Assembly: GCF_020535545.1 (NCBI RefSeq)
Contig: NZ_CP084752.1
Coordinates: 2,879,501-2,943,500, forward strand
Origin: Roseateles sp. XES5
Lineage (GTDB): Bacteria > Pseudomonadota > Alphaproteobacteria > Rhizobiales > Rhizobiaceae
Direction of reading: 5' to 3'
DNA length: 64,000 bases
The position numbers were made by a program, and so were the translations under genes. This document shows positions 46,080-56,326 of this stretch, one piece after another (position 1 is the first letter of the stretch; the number at the start of each line of letters is the position of its first letter). The notes under the pieces are model-generated. The model did no database searches. It had not been told where the DNA came from and saw only the letters and a program-made list of their open reading frames with translations.

Positions 46080-46949
46080 ATGACCCTCGCTTTCGACCAG
46101 ACCGAAGACGACACCCCGGACGACGGCCGCCATCCGCTCTTCGCGAATGCGCCCTCCAGCGTCTCCTTCAACAAACTGCGCAAGCGCCTGCTACGGCAGG
46201 TGCGGCAGGCGATGGACGACTTTGCCATGCTGAAGGGCCAGAAGCGCTGGCTCGTCGGCCTCTCGGGCGGCAAGGACAGCTACGGCCTTCTGGCGCTGCT
46301 GATGGATCTGCAATGGCGCGGCCTGCTGCCGGTCGAACTGGTCGCCTGCAACCTCGACCAGGGACAGCCGAATTTTCCCAAGCACGTCCTGCCGGACTAC
46401 CTGAAATCCATCGGCATCCGGCACCGCATCGAATATCGCGACACCTATTCCATCGTGAAGGAGAAGGTGCCGGCGGGGGCGACCTATTGCTCGCTGTGCT
46501 CGCGCCTCAGGCGCGGCAATCTTTATCGAATCGCCCGGGAGGAGGGCTGCGACGCGCTGGTGCTCGGTCACCACAGGGAAGACATTCTCGAGACCTTCTT
46601 CATGAACTTCTTCCATGGCGGGCGGCTTGCCGCCATGCCGCCGAAGCTCCTGAACGACGAGGGCGACCTCATGGTGCTGCGTCCACTTGCCTATGCGGCG
46701 GAGGACGATCTGGCGAAATTTGCCGCCGCCATGCAGTTTCCGATCATTCCCTGCGACCTCTGCGGCTCGCAGGACGGTCTCCAGCGCAATGCGATGAAGG
46801 CGATGCTGGCCGATATCGAGACGCGCATGCCGGGCCGCAAGGACGCCATGCTGCGCGCCCTCGGCCACACCAATCCGTCCCATCTTCTCGATCCCAAGCT
46901 TTTCGATTTCTCCTCCCTCGAAACGGTAAGGCCCCATGACGACGATTGA
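46080..46949 (+). CDS. ttcA: tRNA 2-thiocytidine biosynthesis protein TtcA
   Basis: A 289-residue PP-loop enzyme that thiolates C32 of certain tRNAs using an iron-sulfur cluster. The ATP-binding SGGKDSYG and two CxxC pairs ([11 protein letters not shown] and [12 protein letters not shown]) are intact, with [20 protein letters not shown] between them. It follows glsA by 31 bases and overlaps the next gene by 14 bases, suggesting a small operon. Confidence 0.93.
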   Translation: MTLAFDQTEDDTPDDGRHPLFANAPSSVSFNKLRKRLLRQVRQAMDDFAMLKGQKRWLVGLSGGKDSYGLLALLMDLQWRGLLPVELVACNLDQGQPNFPKHVLPDYLKSIGIRHRIEYRDTYSIVKEKVPAGATYCSLCSRLRRGNLYRIAREEGCDALVLGHHREDILETFFMNFFHGGRLAAMPPKLLNDEGDLMVLRPLAYAAEDDLAKFAAAMQFPIIPCDLCGSQDGLQRNAMKAMLADIETRMPGRKDAMLRALGHTNPSHLLDPKLFDFSSLETVRPHDDD

Positions 46950-47757
46950 CATCAATGCCCTCGCGCTTGTGCTTGCACAGGCGGCCGAGGCGGAAATCCG
47001 TCCGCGCTTTCGCGCACTCGGCAAGGGCGACATCCGCACCAAGGCGGACGCGAACGACCTGGTGACGGCGGCTGACGAGGCGGCCGAGCGCTTCATCAAG
47101 CGCGAGGTGACGGCGCAGTTTCCCGGCGTGCTCTTCGTCGGCGAGGAATCCGTCGCGGCCGATCCGGCGCTGCTGCCGAAGCTGGCGGAGGCTGAGCTCG
47201 CCATCGTCGTCGACCCCATCGACGGCACCTTCAATTTCGCGGCCGGCGTGCCGCTCTTCGGCGTCATGGCGGCGATCGTCTCCGGCGGCGAGACGGTCGG
47301 CGGCATCATCTACGATCCGATGGGCGACGATTTCGTCATGGCCGAAAAGGGCGGCGGCGCCTGGCAGACCGGCGATCACCGTCCGGCCGTGCGCCTCAAG
47401 GCGCGGGGTGCTGCGCCGCTCGAGGCGATGACCGGCATGGCGTCGACCAGCTTCCTCGACCGCGAGCGCCGCGCCCGCATCCTCGGCAATCTCGCCAAGG
47501 TGGCCTTCGTCTCCAACTATCGCTGCGCGGCGCACGAATACCGCACCTTCGCCGCCGGCCACCTGCACTATCTCATGTACAACAAGCTGATGCCCTGGGA
47601 TCATCTTGCCGGCACGCTGATCGCCCAGGAAGCCGGCGCCTATGCCGCCCGCTTCGATGGTTCGGCCTACAGGCCTGATCATGTCGAAGGCGGCCTGCTG
47701 GTGGCCCCGGACAAGGAAAGCTGGGAGCTGCTGCGCCGCGAGGTCTTCGTCGACTGA
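46936..47757 (+). CDS. Inositol monophosphatase-family phosphatase
   Basis: A 273-residue Mg2+-dependent, Li+-sensitive-type phosphatase. Metal-binding motifs: GEESVA, the DPIDGTFNF signature (DxIDGTxNF) and [15 protein letters not shown]. Length fits both inositol-1-phosphatase and histidinol-phosphatase/bisphosphate nucleotidase branches; the substrate cannot be assigned. Overlap with ttcA implies coupled translation. A long perfect hairpin terminator follows. Confidence 0.88.
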   Translation: MTTIDINALALVLAQAAEAEIRPRFRALGKGDIRTKADANDLVTAADEAAERFIKREVTAQFPGVLFVGEESVAADPALLPKLAEAELAIVVDPIDGTFNFAAGVPLFGVMAAIVSGGETVGGIIYDPMGDDFVMAEKGGGAWQTGDHRPAVRLKARGAAPLEAMTGMASTSFLDRERRARILGNLAKVAFVSNYRCAAHEYRTFAAGHLHYLMYNKLMPWDHLAGTLIAQEAGAYAARFDGSAYRPDHVEGGLLVAPDKESWELLRREVFVD

Positions 47758-47775
47758 GGTGGTCTTGTGCAAGAA

Positions 47776-47814
47776 AAAGGCCCGGCTGCCATCGGCAGCC
47801 GGGCCTTTCGTTTT
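47776..47814. terminator. Terminator between the phosphatase gene and carA
   Basis: A perfect 15-bp stem AAAGGCCCGGCTGCC / GGCAGCCGGGCCTTT with a 3-base loop, then CGTTTT on the plus strand and A-rich sequence before it, so it can end both convergent transcripts. Confidence 0.88.
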
Positions 47815-47831
47815 AGAGGCCGGTGGAACGC

Positions 47832-49046
47832 TCAGGCGCGTTCCGGAATAGCGTCCTCGCCCTTCTTCTCGCGCACGAGATTGATGAAGCGGCGGAAGAG
47901 ATAGTGGCTGTCCTGCGGGCCGGGGGAGGCTTCCGGGTGGTGCTGGACGGAGAAGACCGGCTTGCCGACAAGGCGCAGGCCGCAATTCGTGCCGTCGAAC
48001 AGGGAGACGTGGGTTTCCTCGACGCCTTCCGGCAGGGACGAGGAGGCGACGGCGAAGCCGTGGTTCATCGAGACGATCTCGACCTTGCCGGTCGTGTGGT
48101 CCTTCACCGGATGGTTCGCGCCGTGATGGCCCTGGTGCATCTTCTCGGTGGTCGCGCCGACGGCGAGGCCGAGCATCTGGTGGCCGAGGCAGATGCCGAA
48201 GACCGGAATGCCGGTCTCGATCAGCGTCTTGATGACCGGCACGGCATATTCGCCGGTTGCCGCCGGGTCGCCCGGGCCGTTGGAAAGGAAGATGCCGTCG
48301 GGCTTCTGCGCCAGCACCTCTTCGGCGCTCGTCGTCGCCGGCATGACGGTGACCTTGCAGCCGAGGCCGGCGAAGAGGCGCAGGATGTTACGCTTCACGC
48401 CGTAGTCGAGCGCGACGATATGGTACCTGGCATCGCTGTCGGAAAGCTCGGCGCTGCCCTCGTTCCAGACCCAGGGCTTTTCGCTCCAGCGCGAGGACTG
48501 ACCGGAGGAGGCGACCTTGGCGAGGTCGAGCCCGACGAGACCGCTCCAGGCCTTGGCCTCGGCCTTCAGCGTCTCGATGTCGAAGACGCCGTTCGGGTCA
48601 TGGGCGATGACGGCGTTCGGCGCGCCGTTCTCGCGGATCCAGGCCGTCAGGGCGCGCGTGTCGATGCCCGAGAGGCCGATGATGCCGCGCGCCTTCAGCC
48701 AGGCGTCGAGGTGCTTGGCCGAGCGGTAGTTCGAGGGGTCGGTGATGTCGGCCTTGAAGATCGTGCCGACCGCGCCGTGGCGGGCGGCAGGCGTCAGGTC
48801 CTCGATGTCCTCGTCATTGGCGCCGATATTGCCGATATGCGGGAAGGTGAAGGTGACGATCTGGCCGAGATAGGAGGGGTCGGTCAGGATTTCCTGGTAG
48901 CCCGTCAGCGCCGTGTTGAAGCAGACTTCCGCCGTCACCTTGCCGGTGGCGCCGATGCCCTTGCCTTCGATCACCGTGCCGTCGGCGAGGACGAGCAGGG
49001 CGGTCGGCTTTTCAGTGGTCCATGCGGGGGTCGAGGTCATAGTCAT
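47832..49046 (-). CDS. carA: Carbamoyl-phosphate synthase small subunit
   Basis: A 404-residue glutamine amidotransferase subunit that feeds ammonia to CarB. The N-terminal CarA domain (ALLVLADGTVIEGKGIGATG, FNTALTGYQEILTDPSY) precedes a class I GATase with the nucleophile cysteine in FGICLGHQMLGLAVG and the His/Glu pair in VFSVQHHPEASPGP. Start at 49046 follows GGAAACGGG; ATG at 49040 is an alternative. It is unlinked to carB (25695-29165), as in other rhizobia. Confidence 0.96.
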   Translation of the reverse strand: MTMTSTPAWTTEKPTALLVLADGTVIEGKGIGATGKVTAEVCFNTALTGYQEILTDPSYLGQIVTFTFPHIGNIGANDEDIEDLTPAARHGAVGTIFKADITDPSNYRSAKHLDAWLKARGIIGLSGIDTRALTAWIRENGAPNAVIAHDPNGVFDIETLKAEAKAWSGLVGLDLAKVASSGQSSRWSEKPWVWNEGSAELSDSDARYHIVALDYGVKRNILRLFAGLGCKVTVMPATTSAEEVLAQKPDGIFLSNGPGDPAATGEYAVPVIKTLIETGIPVFGICLGHQMLGLAVGATTEKMHQGHHGANHPVKDHTTGKVEIVSMNHGFAVASSSLPEGVEETHVSLFDGTNCGLRLVGKPVFSVQHHPEASPGPQDSHYLFRRFINLVREKKGEDAIPERA

Positions 49047-49362
49047 CCCGTTTCCGGCGCCGGGCATGGGCTTGAAAGCCGCTGAGCCGGGCACCATTTA
49101 AGATCGCAGGCAAAGGCGCGCGGAAACCCGCGTTGGTTCGCCCTGATTGCCAATTTTCGTGCAGGTGCCGGAAAATAGACAAAGCGGATGACGGGGTCAA
49201 CCGTTGCCTGTGGATTGCGTGGAATTATAAAGCGTTGAAAATCAATTGCTTGCGCAATCCGTTTGCCGGCAGGCCCTCCGCCGGTCTATGAGCATGCACA
49301 ATCGAACGATGATCAAGGCCCCGCCGCCCTCCGGTCGCGGATGGCCTTCAATGGAGAAAATG
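49047..49362. other. Non-coding region between divergent carA and GatB/YqeY genes
   Basis: About 315 bases, AT-richer near 49215-49260. It contains a small GCGCGGAAACCCGCG hairpin near 49118-49132 and presumably both promoters. No clear riboswitch or operator was found. Confidence 0.45.
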
Positions 49363-49812
49363 ATGCGCGAGACCATCGCAAACGCCTTGAAGGATGCACT
49401 CAAGGCCAAGGACGCCTGTCGTGTTTCCACGCTGCGCCTGATCCAGGCCAAGCTGAAGGACTGCGACATCGCCAACCGCGGCGCCGGCAAGGGGCCTGTG
49501 GAGGATGACGAACTGCTGCAGATCCTCGCCAAGATGATCAAGCAGCGCGAGGAATCCGCCAAGATCTTCGCCGACAACGCCCGCCCGGAACTCGCCGCCC
49601 AGGAGCGCGAGGAAATCAAGGTCATCGAGAGCTTCCTGCCCGAGCAGATCTCCGAGGACAAGATGAAGGACATCATCGCCGCCGCCATCCCCGAGATCGG
49701 CGCGCAGGGCCTGCGTGACATGGGCAAGGTCATGGCCGTGCTCAAGGAGCGTTATCCCGGCCAGATGGACTTCGCCAAGGCCTCCGGCATGGTGAAGGAG
49801 CTGCTGAAGTAA
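49363..49812 (+). CDS. GatB/YqeY domain-containing protein
   Basis: The ATG at 49363 has GGAG six bases upstream; the product of 149 residues (MRETIANALKDALKAKDACRVSTLRLIQAKLKDCDIA) is of typical length. It is all helical with FLPEQISEDKMKDIIAAAIPEIGAQGLRDMGKVMAVLKERYPGQMDFAKASGMVKELLK, the domain shared with the tail of the GatB amidotransferase subunit, which binds tRNA. The role of stand-alone YqeY proteins is not settled. It lies upstream of dnaG, a conserved rhizobial arrangement. Confidence 0.93.
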   Translation: MRETIANALKDALKAKDACRVSTLRLIQAKLKDCDIANRGAGKGPVEDDELLQILAKMIKQREESAKIFADNARPELAAQEREEIKVIESFLPEQISEDKMKDIIAAAIPEIGAQGLRDMGKVMAVLKERYPGQMDFAKASGMVKELLK

Positions 49813-49834
49813 TTCGGCAGCAGACATTTCGGCG

Positions 49835-49865
49835 AAAGGGCGGCTTCGGCCGCCCTTTCTGTTTT
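49835..49865 (+). terminator. Terminator of the GatB/YqeY gene
   Basis: AAAGGGCGGC and GCCGCCCTTT with a TTCG tetraloop, followed by CTGTTTT. Confidence 0.85.
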
Positions 49866-50064
49866 GCGCTTCCGCCCCAAGTGGAACCAAACCCGCGCGC
49901 ACCGTTATGCGGCATGAATAGCGCCCTCTGCGGCGTGAACAGGAGCCTGACGATGCGGCAAGGTCCGCGCATCGGCCCGCCCCGGCGAAGTGCATGCGAT
50001 GCCGCCGGAATGTATATGCGTCAGAGTCCGTCCGGTGGCCGTTCCCGAAACGGAGACCGAGCCG

Positions 50065-50400
50065 ATGCGCCTATTCTTCCTTCTGCCCGTCCTGCCGCTT
50101 CTCGCTGGCCCGGTGCTTGCGCATGATGCGCCGGGCGGCTGGCAATACGCGCGGTTCTGCTGCAACGGCAACAGCCACAACGGCGATTGCCAGAGGATTC
50201 CCGCGACCACCGTGCGCATCATCGGCGGCGGCTTCCAGGTGACGCTGGCGCCTGGCGATCACCGGCTCGCCACCCGTCCTCACGTCTTCCGCCTGCCGCA
50301 GACAGCGGCGCGTCCATCGCAGGACGGCGAATACCATCTCTGCCTTTTTCCGACCGAGGATACGCCCCGCTGCTTCTATGCGCCGGACATGGGTTTCTGA
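50065..50400 (+). CDS. Small secreted cysteine-containing protein, unknown function
   Basis: A 111-residue product with signal peptide (LFFLLPVLPLLAGPVLA). The mature domain has five cysteines (FCCNGNSHNGDCQRI, HLCLF, RCFY), likely forming disulfides in the periplasm, and GGWQYARFCC near its start. I do not recognise a characterised family, though similar small periplasmic proteins are common in rhizobia. It lies alone between the YqeY terminator and dnaG. Confidence 0.7.
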   Translation: MRLFFLLPVLPLLAGPVLAHDAPGGWQYARFCCNGNSHNGDCQRIPATTVRIIGGGFQVTLAPGDHRLATRPHVFRLPQTAARPSQDGEYHLCLFPTEDTPRCFYAPDMGF

Positions 50401-50487
50401 CTGCTGCCCTGTGAATTGCTGTGGGCGGGGCGGTAAGACTGGCGGCGGGCCGCCGGCATGGTTATATGGACCTCGACCGAGGTACCC

Positions 50488-52455
50488 ATGCGCTTTTCCA
50501 ATGCTTTCCTAGACGAGATTCGCGACCGCGTTTCGATTTCGGACGTGATCGGCAGGCGTGTGACCTGGGATCGCAAGAAGACCAATGTGTCGCGCGGTGA
50601 CTACTGGGCCTGCTGCCCGTTCCACGGCGAGAAGTCGCCGAGCTTCCATTGCGAGGACCGCAAGGGCCGCTACCATTGCTTCGGCTGCGGCGTTTCCGGC
50701 GATCACTTCCGTTTCCTCACCGATCTCGACGGGCTGTCCTTCCCGGAGGCCGTGCAGCAGATCGCCGATCTTGCCGGCGTCGCCATGCCCCAGCCGGACC
50801 CGCAGGCCGAGCAGCGCGAGAAGGAGCGCATGGGCCTTGTCGAGGTCATGGAAATGGCGGCGCGCTTCTTCCAGGATCAGTTGCAGACGCCGGGCGGCGC
50901 GAAGGCGCGCGCCTATCTGCGCGACCGCGGGCTGACCGGCCGCACCATCGAGACCTTCCGTCTCGGCTATGCGCCGGAGAGCCGCAACGCGCTGAAGGAG
51001 TTCCTGGCGGGCAAGGGCGTGCCGAAGGAGGCGATCGAGGCCTGCGGCCTCGTCGTGCACGGGCCCGATATCCCCGTTTCCTATGACCGCTTCCGCGACC
51101 GCATCATGTTTCCGATCCTCTCGGTGCGCGAAAAGGTCATCGCCTTCGGCGGCCGCGCCATGTCGCCGGATGCGCCGGCGAAATATCTCAATTCCAACGA
51201 GACCGAGCTCTTCCACAAGGGCAGCGTGCTCTACAATCATGCCCGTGCGCGCAAGGGCGCCCAGGGGGCCGACGGCGCCGGCACCATCATCGCCGTCGAA
51301 GGCTACATGGATGTGATCGCCCTCTACCAGGCGGGCATCGAGAATGCCGTGGCTCCGCTCGGCACCGCGCTGACCGAAAACCAGTTGGACCTGCTCTGGA
51401 AGATGACACCCCAGCCGGTGCTCTGCTTCGATGGCGACGGGGCGGGCATTCGCGCGGCGAACCGCGGCGCCGACCTTGCGCTTCCCTTCATCAAGCCGGG
51501 ACGCACGGTGCGCTTCGCGCTGCTTCCCGACGGCAAGGACCCGGACGATCTCGTGCGCCACGAAGGCCGCGCGCCCTTTGACAAGGTGCTGGCCAATGCA
51601 CGGCCGCTGGCCGACATGATCTGGAACCGTGAGGTGCAGGGTTCCACGCTCGACACGCCGGAAAGCCGCGCCGAGCTGGAGGCGCGCCTGCGCCAGATCA
51701 CCGCCGCCATCGCCGACGAGGACGTGCGCCGTCACTACCAGCAGGATATGCGCGACCGTCTCAACGCCTTCTTCCGCCCCGCCCCGCGGTCGGGCGGCGG
51801 CGGCTTTTCCGGCGGTCGGCCGGGCAGGGGTGGTGGCCGTGGCGCGCCACAGGGCAATGCCGTGCCGTCGGGCATTTCCGACCGGCTGGCGCGCTCGGCG
51901 CTGGTGCGCGGCGCACAGGAGCTACCCGCCCTGCGGGAGAGCGTGCTGGCGCTGACCGTCGTCAACCATCCCGGCCTGTTCTTCAGCGATTACGATGAAA
52001 TCGCCATCATCGAATACGAGAATCGCGACCTGCAGCGTCTGTGGTCCTCGCTGCTCGGCATTGCCGGTTCCATCGGCACCCGGCTCGACCGCGACCGGCT
52101 GGTCGAGGAGCTGGAGGCGGCCGGGTTCGACACGCTGCTGAAGGGCCTCGAACAGCAGATCCGCAATTCCCGCCTGTGGATCGCCACCGCGGAGGCTGCG
52201 CCGGAGGATGCCCGCGAAGGCTATCTCCAGGCGCTCGCCCTGCACAAGCGCACGCGCGCCCTTTTGTGGCAGCGCCGCGAACTGGAGCGTGAACTGGCGC
52301 TGGCGACGGAAGAGGGCGACGGCGAGCGTGTGCCGCAGATCCTGCGCGCCTTGCAGGAGGTGCAGCTCGAGACCGTGCGCATGGAGAACCAGGAAGCGAT
52401 CATCGAGGGCTTCGGCGTGCTCTCCGGCCGCGTGAAGGGGCCTGCGGGCAAGTAG
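50488..52455 (+). CDS. dnaG: DNA primase
   Basis: 655 residues from ATG 50488, which has GAGGT upstream. It synthesises RNA primers at the replication fork. The N-terminal zinc finger (CCPFHGEKSPSFHCEDRKGRYHCFGCGVSGD), the RNA polymerase/TOPRIM domain (IAVEGYMDVIALYQAGIENAVAPLGTALTENQ, FDGDGAG) and the helical DnaB-binding C-terminus are all present, with a Gly/Arg-rich linker (SGGGGFSGGRPGRGGGRGA) between. In many bacteria rpoD follows directly; here it is 8.3 kb away. Confidence 0.97.
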   Translation: MRFSNAFLDEIRDRVSISDVIGRRVTWDRKKTNVSRGDYWACCPFHGEKSPSFHCEDRKGRYHCFGCGVSGDHFRFLTDLDGLSFPEAVQQIADLAGVAMPQPDPQAEQREKERMGLVEVMEMAARFFQDQLQTPGGAKARAYLRDRGLTGRTIETFRLGYAPESRNALKEFLAGKGVPKEAIEACGLVVHGPDIPVSYDRFRDRIMFPILSVREKVIAFGGRAMSPDAPAKYLNSNETELFHKGSVLYNHARARKGAQGADGAGTIIAVEGYMDVIALYQAGIENAVAPLGTALTENQLDLLWKMTPQPVLCFDGDGAGIRAANRGADLALPFIKPGRTVRFALLPDGKDPDDLVRHEGRAPFDKVLANARPLADMIWNREVQGSTLDTPESRAELEARLRQITAAIADEDVRRHYQQDMRDRLNAFFRPAPRSGGGGFSGGRPGRGGGRGAPQGNAVPSGISDRLARSALVRGAQELPALRESVLALTVVNHPGLFFSDYDEIAIIEYENRDLQRLWSSLLGIAGSIGTRLDRDRLVEELEAAGFDTLLKGLEQQIRNSRLWIATAEAAPEDAREGYLQALALHKRTRALLWQRRELERELALATEEGDGERVPQILRALQEVQLETVRMENQEAIIEGFGVLSGRVKGPAGK

Positions 52456-52472
52456 ACCCCTCTCAAGGCCTC

Positions 52473-52856
52473 TCAGTTGTCGTAGACGATGGAGAGCTTG
52501 TTGCCCGAGGGATCGCGCACATAGGCGGAGTACCAGTTCGGTCCGTAATGCGGCCGCGGGCCGGGCGCGCCTTCGTCCGTGCCACCGTGGGCAAGGGCGG
52601 CCGCGTGGAACGCCTGCACCTCTTCGTGCGAAACGGCGGGAAAGCCGATCATGGTGCCGTTGCCGGCACCGGCCGGTTCGCCATCGAACGGCGTGCACAG
52701 CCAGAGCTTGAAGCCGTCCTCGCCGCCGCCCCTGGTGTAGCTGCGCCAGCCCGGAAATTCGGACTGCATTGCCCAGCCGATGGTCGAGAGCACGGCGTCG
52801 TAGAATGTTGCTGTCGCGGCGGCGTCCGTAGCGCCCAGCGTTGCATAGACTTCCAT
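52473..52856 (-). CDS. VOC-superfamily (glyoxalase/bleomycin-resistance-like) protein
   Basis: The start at 52856 ([15 protein letters not shown]) follows AAGGGAGGAAAAA and gives 127 residues. The vicinal-oxygen-chelate fold is recognised from [44 protein letters not shown] and [13 protein letters not shown]. The substrate is unknown. It is divergent from recQ with its start about 145 bases away. Confidence 0.85.
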   Translation of the reverse strand: MEVYATLGATDAAATATFYDAVLSTIGWAMQSEFPGWRSYTRGGGEDGFKLWLCTPFDGEPAGAGNGTMIGFPAVSHEEVQAFHAAALAHGGTDEGAPGPRPHYGPNWYSAYVRDPSGNKLSIVYDN

Positions 52857-53001
52857 CGCTTTTTCCTCCCTTGCGATCCTTTGCAATTTACCGCGAAACA
52901 TGAACAAATCAAGAACATTGTGCGTGAGTGCAAAACGTGACCGCTGGATGGTTGCCGCAGGTCCCGGGCTTGGCCAGAATAGGGGCAAGGAAAAGTCGAT
53001 C

Positions 53002-54864
53002 ATGATTCAAGCCAAATCCCTCAGCCCCGTCTCCCGGTTGTTCGATGCACCCCGGGCAAAACCGCTCGACGTGCTCAAGCGCGTCTACGGCTACGACGCC
53101 TTTCGCGGCAAGCAGGAAGCGGTGGTGGAACGCGTGACAGGAGGGGGCGACGCCGTCGTTCTCTTTCCGACGGGAGCCGGCAAGTCGCTCTGCTTCCAGA
53201 TCCCCGCGCTCTGCCGCGAGGGCGTCGGTATCGTCATTTCGCCGCTGATCGCGCTGATGCGCGATCAGGTGGAGGCGCTGAAGCAGCTTGGCGTGAAGGC
53301 CGCGGCGCTCAACTCCTCCCTGTCGCGCGAGGAATTCTTCGCCGTGCGCGATGCCATGCGCACCGGCGACCTCGACCTGCTCTACGTGACGCCGGAGCGT
53401 ATCGTCACCGATGGCTTCGCCGAGCTCGTGGCGGACGCGCGCATCGCGCTCTTCGCCATCGACGAGGCGCATTGCGTTTCGCAATGGGGGCACGATTTCC
53501 GGCCGGAATACCGCACGCTCGGCCTGCTCGGGGAGCGTTACCCCGGCGTGCCGCGCGTCGCGCTGACGGCGACGGCCGATCCGCATACGCGCGACGACAT
53601 CATCGAGCGTCTGGGGCTGGAGGAGGCCGAGGTCTTCACGACCAGCTTCGACCGTCCCAACATCGCCTACGAGATTGCCGAGCGCGACCAGCCGCGCCAG
53701 CAGCTCCTGCGCTTCCTGTCGCGCCACCAAGGCGAGAGCGGCATCGTCTATTGCCTGTCGCGCGCCAAGGTGGAGGACACGGCGGAGTGGCTGAACACGC
53801 AGGGCATTCGCGCGCTGCCCTATCACGCGGGCTTCGACCGTGCGGTGCGCGATGCCAACCAGGACGCCTTCCTCAAGGAAGAAAATCTCTGCCTCGTCGC
53901 CACGGTGGCCTTCGGCATGGGCATCGACAAGCCCGATGTGCGCTTCGTCGCCCATCTGGACCTGCCCAAGAACATCGAGAGCTACTACCAGGAGACCGGC
54001 CGCGCCGGCCGCGACGGCGCCGCCGCCGACGCCTGGATGACCTACGGCCTGGCCGATGTGGTGAACCAGCGCCGCATGATCGACGAAGGCGGGGCCGCCG
54101 ACGAGATCAAGCGCATCGAGCGCGCCAAGCTGATGGCGCTGCTCGCCATCTGCGAGACGGCCGGCTGCAGGCGCAAGGCGATCCTCGCCCATTTCGGCGA
54201 AACCCATGCCGGCGGCTGCGGCAATTGCGATACCTGCCGCAACCCGGTCGAGACCTGGGACGGCACGGAGGCGGCCATCAAGGCGCTCGCCGCCGTCTAC
54301 CGCACCGGCGAGCGGTTCGGCGCCGGGCATGTCATCGATGTTTTGCTGGGTGCGGTCAACGAGAAGACCGAGCGCTTCGGCCATACGGAAATGCCGGTCT
54401 TCGGGGCGGGCAAGGATATCGCGCCGCGCGTCTGGCAGTCGATCTTCCGGCAGTTGCTGTCCATGGGCCTCATCAGCGTCGATCACTCCGCCTTCGGCGC
54501 CCTGAAGCTGGAGCCGGAGGCGCGCGCCGTCTTCCGCCACGAGCGGGAGGTGCTGTTCCGCAAGGACCGGCCGCAGACGGGACGCAAGGCGAAGGCCGGC
54601 GGCTCGCCCGCCGCGCGCGAGCGCTCCAATCTTGCCGGCTCCGACCGCGAGCTGTTCGAGCTGTTGCGCGCCGAGCGGCTTTCCATCGCCAAGGATCTCG
54701 ACGTGCCGCCCTATGTCGTCTTCCCGGACACGACGCTCATCGCGCTCGCCAAGGAGCGCCCGCGCGACCGGGAAGAGCTTCTGGATATTCCGGGCATTGG
54801 CGTTTCCAAGCGCGACCGGTTCGGCGATGCCTTCCTGGCGGTGATCGACGACTTCATCGGTTAA
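53002..54864 (+). CDS. recQ: ATP-dependent DNA helicase RecQ
   Basis: 620 residues from ATG 53002. Superfamily 2 helicase motifs: motif [15 protein letters not shown], motif [21 protein letters not shown], motif III LTATADP, motif [12 protein letters not shown]. Then come the RQC zinc-binding/winged-helix region ([24 protein letters not shown]) and a C-terminal HRDC domain ([29 protein letters not shown]). It unwinds recombination and repair intermediates. It lies in the accessory stretch between dnaG and rpoD. Confidence 0.96.
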   Translation: MIQAKSLSPVSRLFDAPRAKPLDVLKRVYGYDAFRGKQEAVVERVTGGGDAVVLFPTGAGKSLCFQIPALCREGVGIVISPLIALMRDQVEALKQLGVKAAALNSSLSREEFFAVRDAMRTGDLDLLYVTPERIVTDGFAELVADARIALFAIDEAHCVSQWGHDFRPEYRTLGLLGERYPGVPRVALTATADPHTRDDIIERLGLEEAEVFTTSFDRPNIAYEIAERDQPRQQLLRFLSRHQGESGIVYCLSRAKVEDTAEWLNTQGIRALPYHAGFDRAVRDANQDAFLKEENLCLVATVAFGMGIDKPDVRFVAHLDLPKNIESYYQETGRAGRDGAAADAWMTYGLADVVNQRRMIDEGGAADEIKRIERAKLMALLAICETAGCRRKAILAHFGETHAGGCGNCDTCRNPVETWDGTEAAIKALAAVYRTGERFGAGHVIDVLLGAVNEKTERFGHTEMPVFGAGKDIAPRVWQSIFRQLLSMGLISVDHSAFGALKLEPEARAVFRHEREVLFRKDRPQTGRKAKAGGSPAARERSNLAGSDRELFELLRAERLSIAKDLDVPPYVVFPDTTLIALAKERPRDREELLDIPGIGVSKRDRFGDAFLAVIDDFIG

Positions 54865-54934
54865 ATTTCAGCGCGGTGTCGGAACGTTCGGCCGTGCTTC
54901 GTCCTTGCTCCAGATCATCACGGAGGATGGTACG

Positions 54935-55408
54935 ATGAAAGTCACGCAGCATCTCTGGTTCGAGAAGGACATGGAGGCCGCCATCGGCTTCTACGCCTCG
55001 CTCATTCCCGGTTCCTCGGTCCATTGGGTTTCGGCATTGCCGGCCGAAACGCCGAGCGGGCCGCCCGGCAGCGTCAAGATCGCGAGCTTCACCCTCGGCG
55101 ACCAGCGCTACATGGCGATCGAGGCCGGGCCGCTCGATCCGTTCAACCACAGCTTTTCCATCCTGGTGGAATGCGAGACGCAGGGCGACCTCGACCGCCT
55201 CTGGGATGCGCTGAAAGACGGCGGATCGGTGGAGCAGTGCGGCTGGCTCCGGGACCGCTGGGGCCTTTCCTGGCAGATCGCGCCGCGGCGGCTCGGCGAG
55301 CTGATGAGCGATCCGGACCAGGCGAAGGTCAAGCGCGTCACGGAAGCCATGCTGACGATGATCAAGCTGGACATCGCGCCACTGGAGGCGGCGGCAGCGG
55401 CGGGCTGA
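54935..55408 (+). CDS. PhnB-like VOC-family protein
   Basis: The start at 54935 follows CGGAGGATGG. The 157-residue product shows the PhnB/3-demethylubiquinone-methyltransferase-like pattern: QHLWFEKDMEAAIGFYASLIPGSSV, FTLGDQRYMAIEAGP, FNHSFSILVECETQGDLDRLWDALKDGGSVEQCGWLRDRWGLSWQIAP. Metal binding and substrate are unknown. It is 70 bases downstream of recQ on the same strand. Confidence 0.88.
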   Translation: MKVTQHLWFEKDMEAAIGFYASLIPGSSVHWVSALPAETPSGPPGSVKIASFTLGDQRYMAIEAGPLDPFNHSFSILVECETQGDLDRLWDALKDGGSVEQCGWLRDRWGLSWQIAPRRLGELMSDPDQAKVKRVTEAMLTMIKLDIAPLEAAAAAG

Positions 55409-55419
55409 GCGGGCTCCCC

Positions 55420-56190
55420 CTACATCCGAACCGTCATCCCGCCGTCCACCACGAGAACATGTCCATTGACGAAGGAGGCGGCGTCGCTCGCGAGGAAGAG
55501 GGCGGCGCCGGCGATTTCGTCGGGGCGCGCCCAGCGCTGCACGGGGATGCGCTGGCGCACGAAGGGCATCAGCTCGTCATTGGCGGCCATGGCCGCATTG
55601 GTTTCCGTCGCGAACCAGCCGGGCGCGATGGCATTGCTGGTGATGCCGTCAGGACCGTATTCGACGGCCATGCTGCGCATCAGGCCGGTCAGGCCGTGTT
55701 TGGCGGCGGGATAGATGCCATCGTTGGGCATGGCGACATGGCCGCCGATGGAGGTGACGGCGATCAGCCGGCCGTGGCCGTTGCGCTTCATCAGCGCGGC
55801 GGCATCGCGCGAAAGGCTGGCGGCGGCGGCAAGGTCGGTGCGGATCAGCTCGTCGATATCCTCGTCGCTCAGTTCGGCGAGCGACCGGCGATTGCGCGCG
55901 CCGACATTGTTGACGAGCACGTCGAGGCGGCCGTGACGGCGCTCGATGTCGGCCAGCGTCTCGCGTTGGGCGGCCCGGTCGGCAATGTCGAAGGCGGCGG
56001 CCGAGGCGCTGCCGCCGGCGGCCGCGATCTTTTCCACGGCGTCGTCGAGCGTCGCCGCCGTGCGCCCCGTCACCACCACATGCGCGCCGGCCTCCGCCAG
56101 CGCCCTGGCGATCTCGAAGCCGAGGCCGCGCGCGGCGCCAGTGACAAGGGCGATGCGGCCCTTCTGGGAAAACCTGTCCAGGATCGTCAT
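55420..56190 (-). CDS. Short-chain dehydrogenase/reductase
   Basis: A 256-residue classical SDR, start at 56190 after GGAGGCCGCA. Cofactor motif TGAARGLGFEIA, NNVGARN, catalytic Ser-Tyr-Lys as SIGG and YPAAKHG, and PGWFATETN. The overall form resembles gluconate 5-dehydrogenase or 3-oxoacyl-ACP reductase-like enzymes, but the substrate cannot be fixed. It converges on the PhnB-like gene and is divergent from the methyltransferase. Confidence 0.9.
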   Translation of the reverse strand: MTILDRFSQKGRIALVTGAARGLGFEIARALAEAGAHVVVTGRTAATLDDAVEKIAAAGGSASAAAFDIADRAAQRETLADIERRHGRLDVLVNNVGARNRRSLAELSDEDIDELIRTDLAAAASLSRDAAALMKRNGHGRLIAVTSIGGHVAMPNDGIYPAAKHGLTGLMRSMAVEYGPDGITSNAIAPGWFATETNAAMAANDELMPFVRQRIPVQRWARPDEIAGAALFLASDAASFVNGHVLVVDGGMTVRM

Positions 56191-56326
56191 TGCGGCCTCC
56201 TTTCGTGGCGCCACCGGACAGGGGCAGGGCGTGGCTGTCAACCCCGATGCGTGCGCCGGGACTGGACTGCACGGCTTTGCCCCTCGGCGAAAAGGCGCTA
56301 TGTCCGGCCGCAGAAAGGATTTTCCC

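Noticed and set aside
49883..49906. GGAAC and CGTT upstream of the small secreted protein at 50065
   Set aside because: The spacing is 15 bases, not 16-17, and the distance to the gene is large; not counted as an EcfG promoter.
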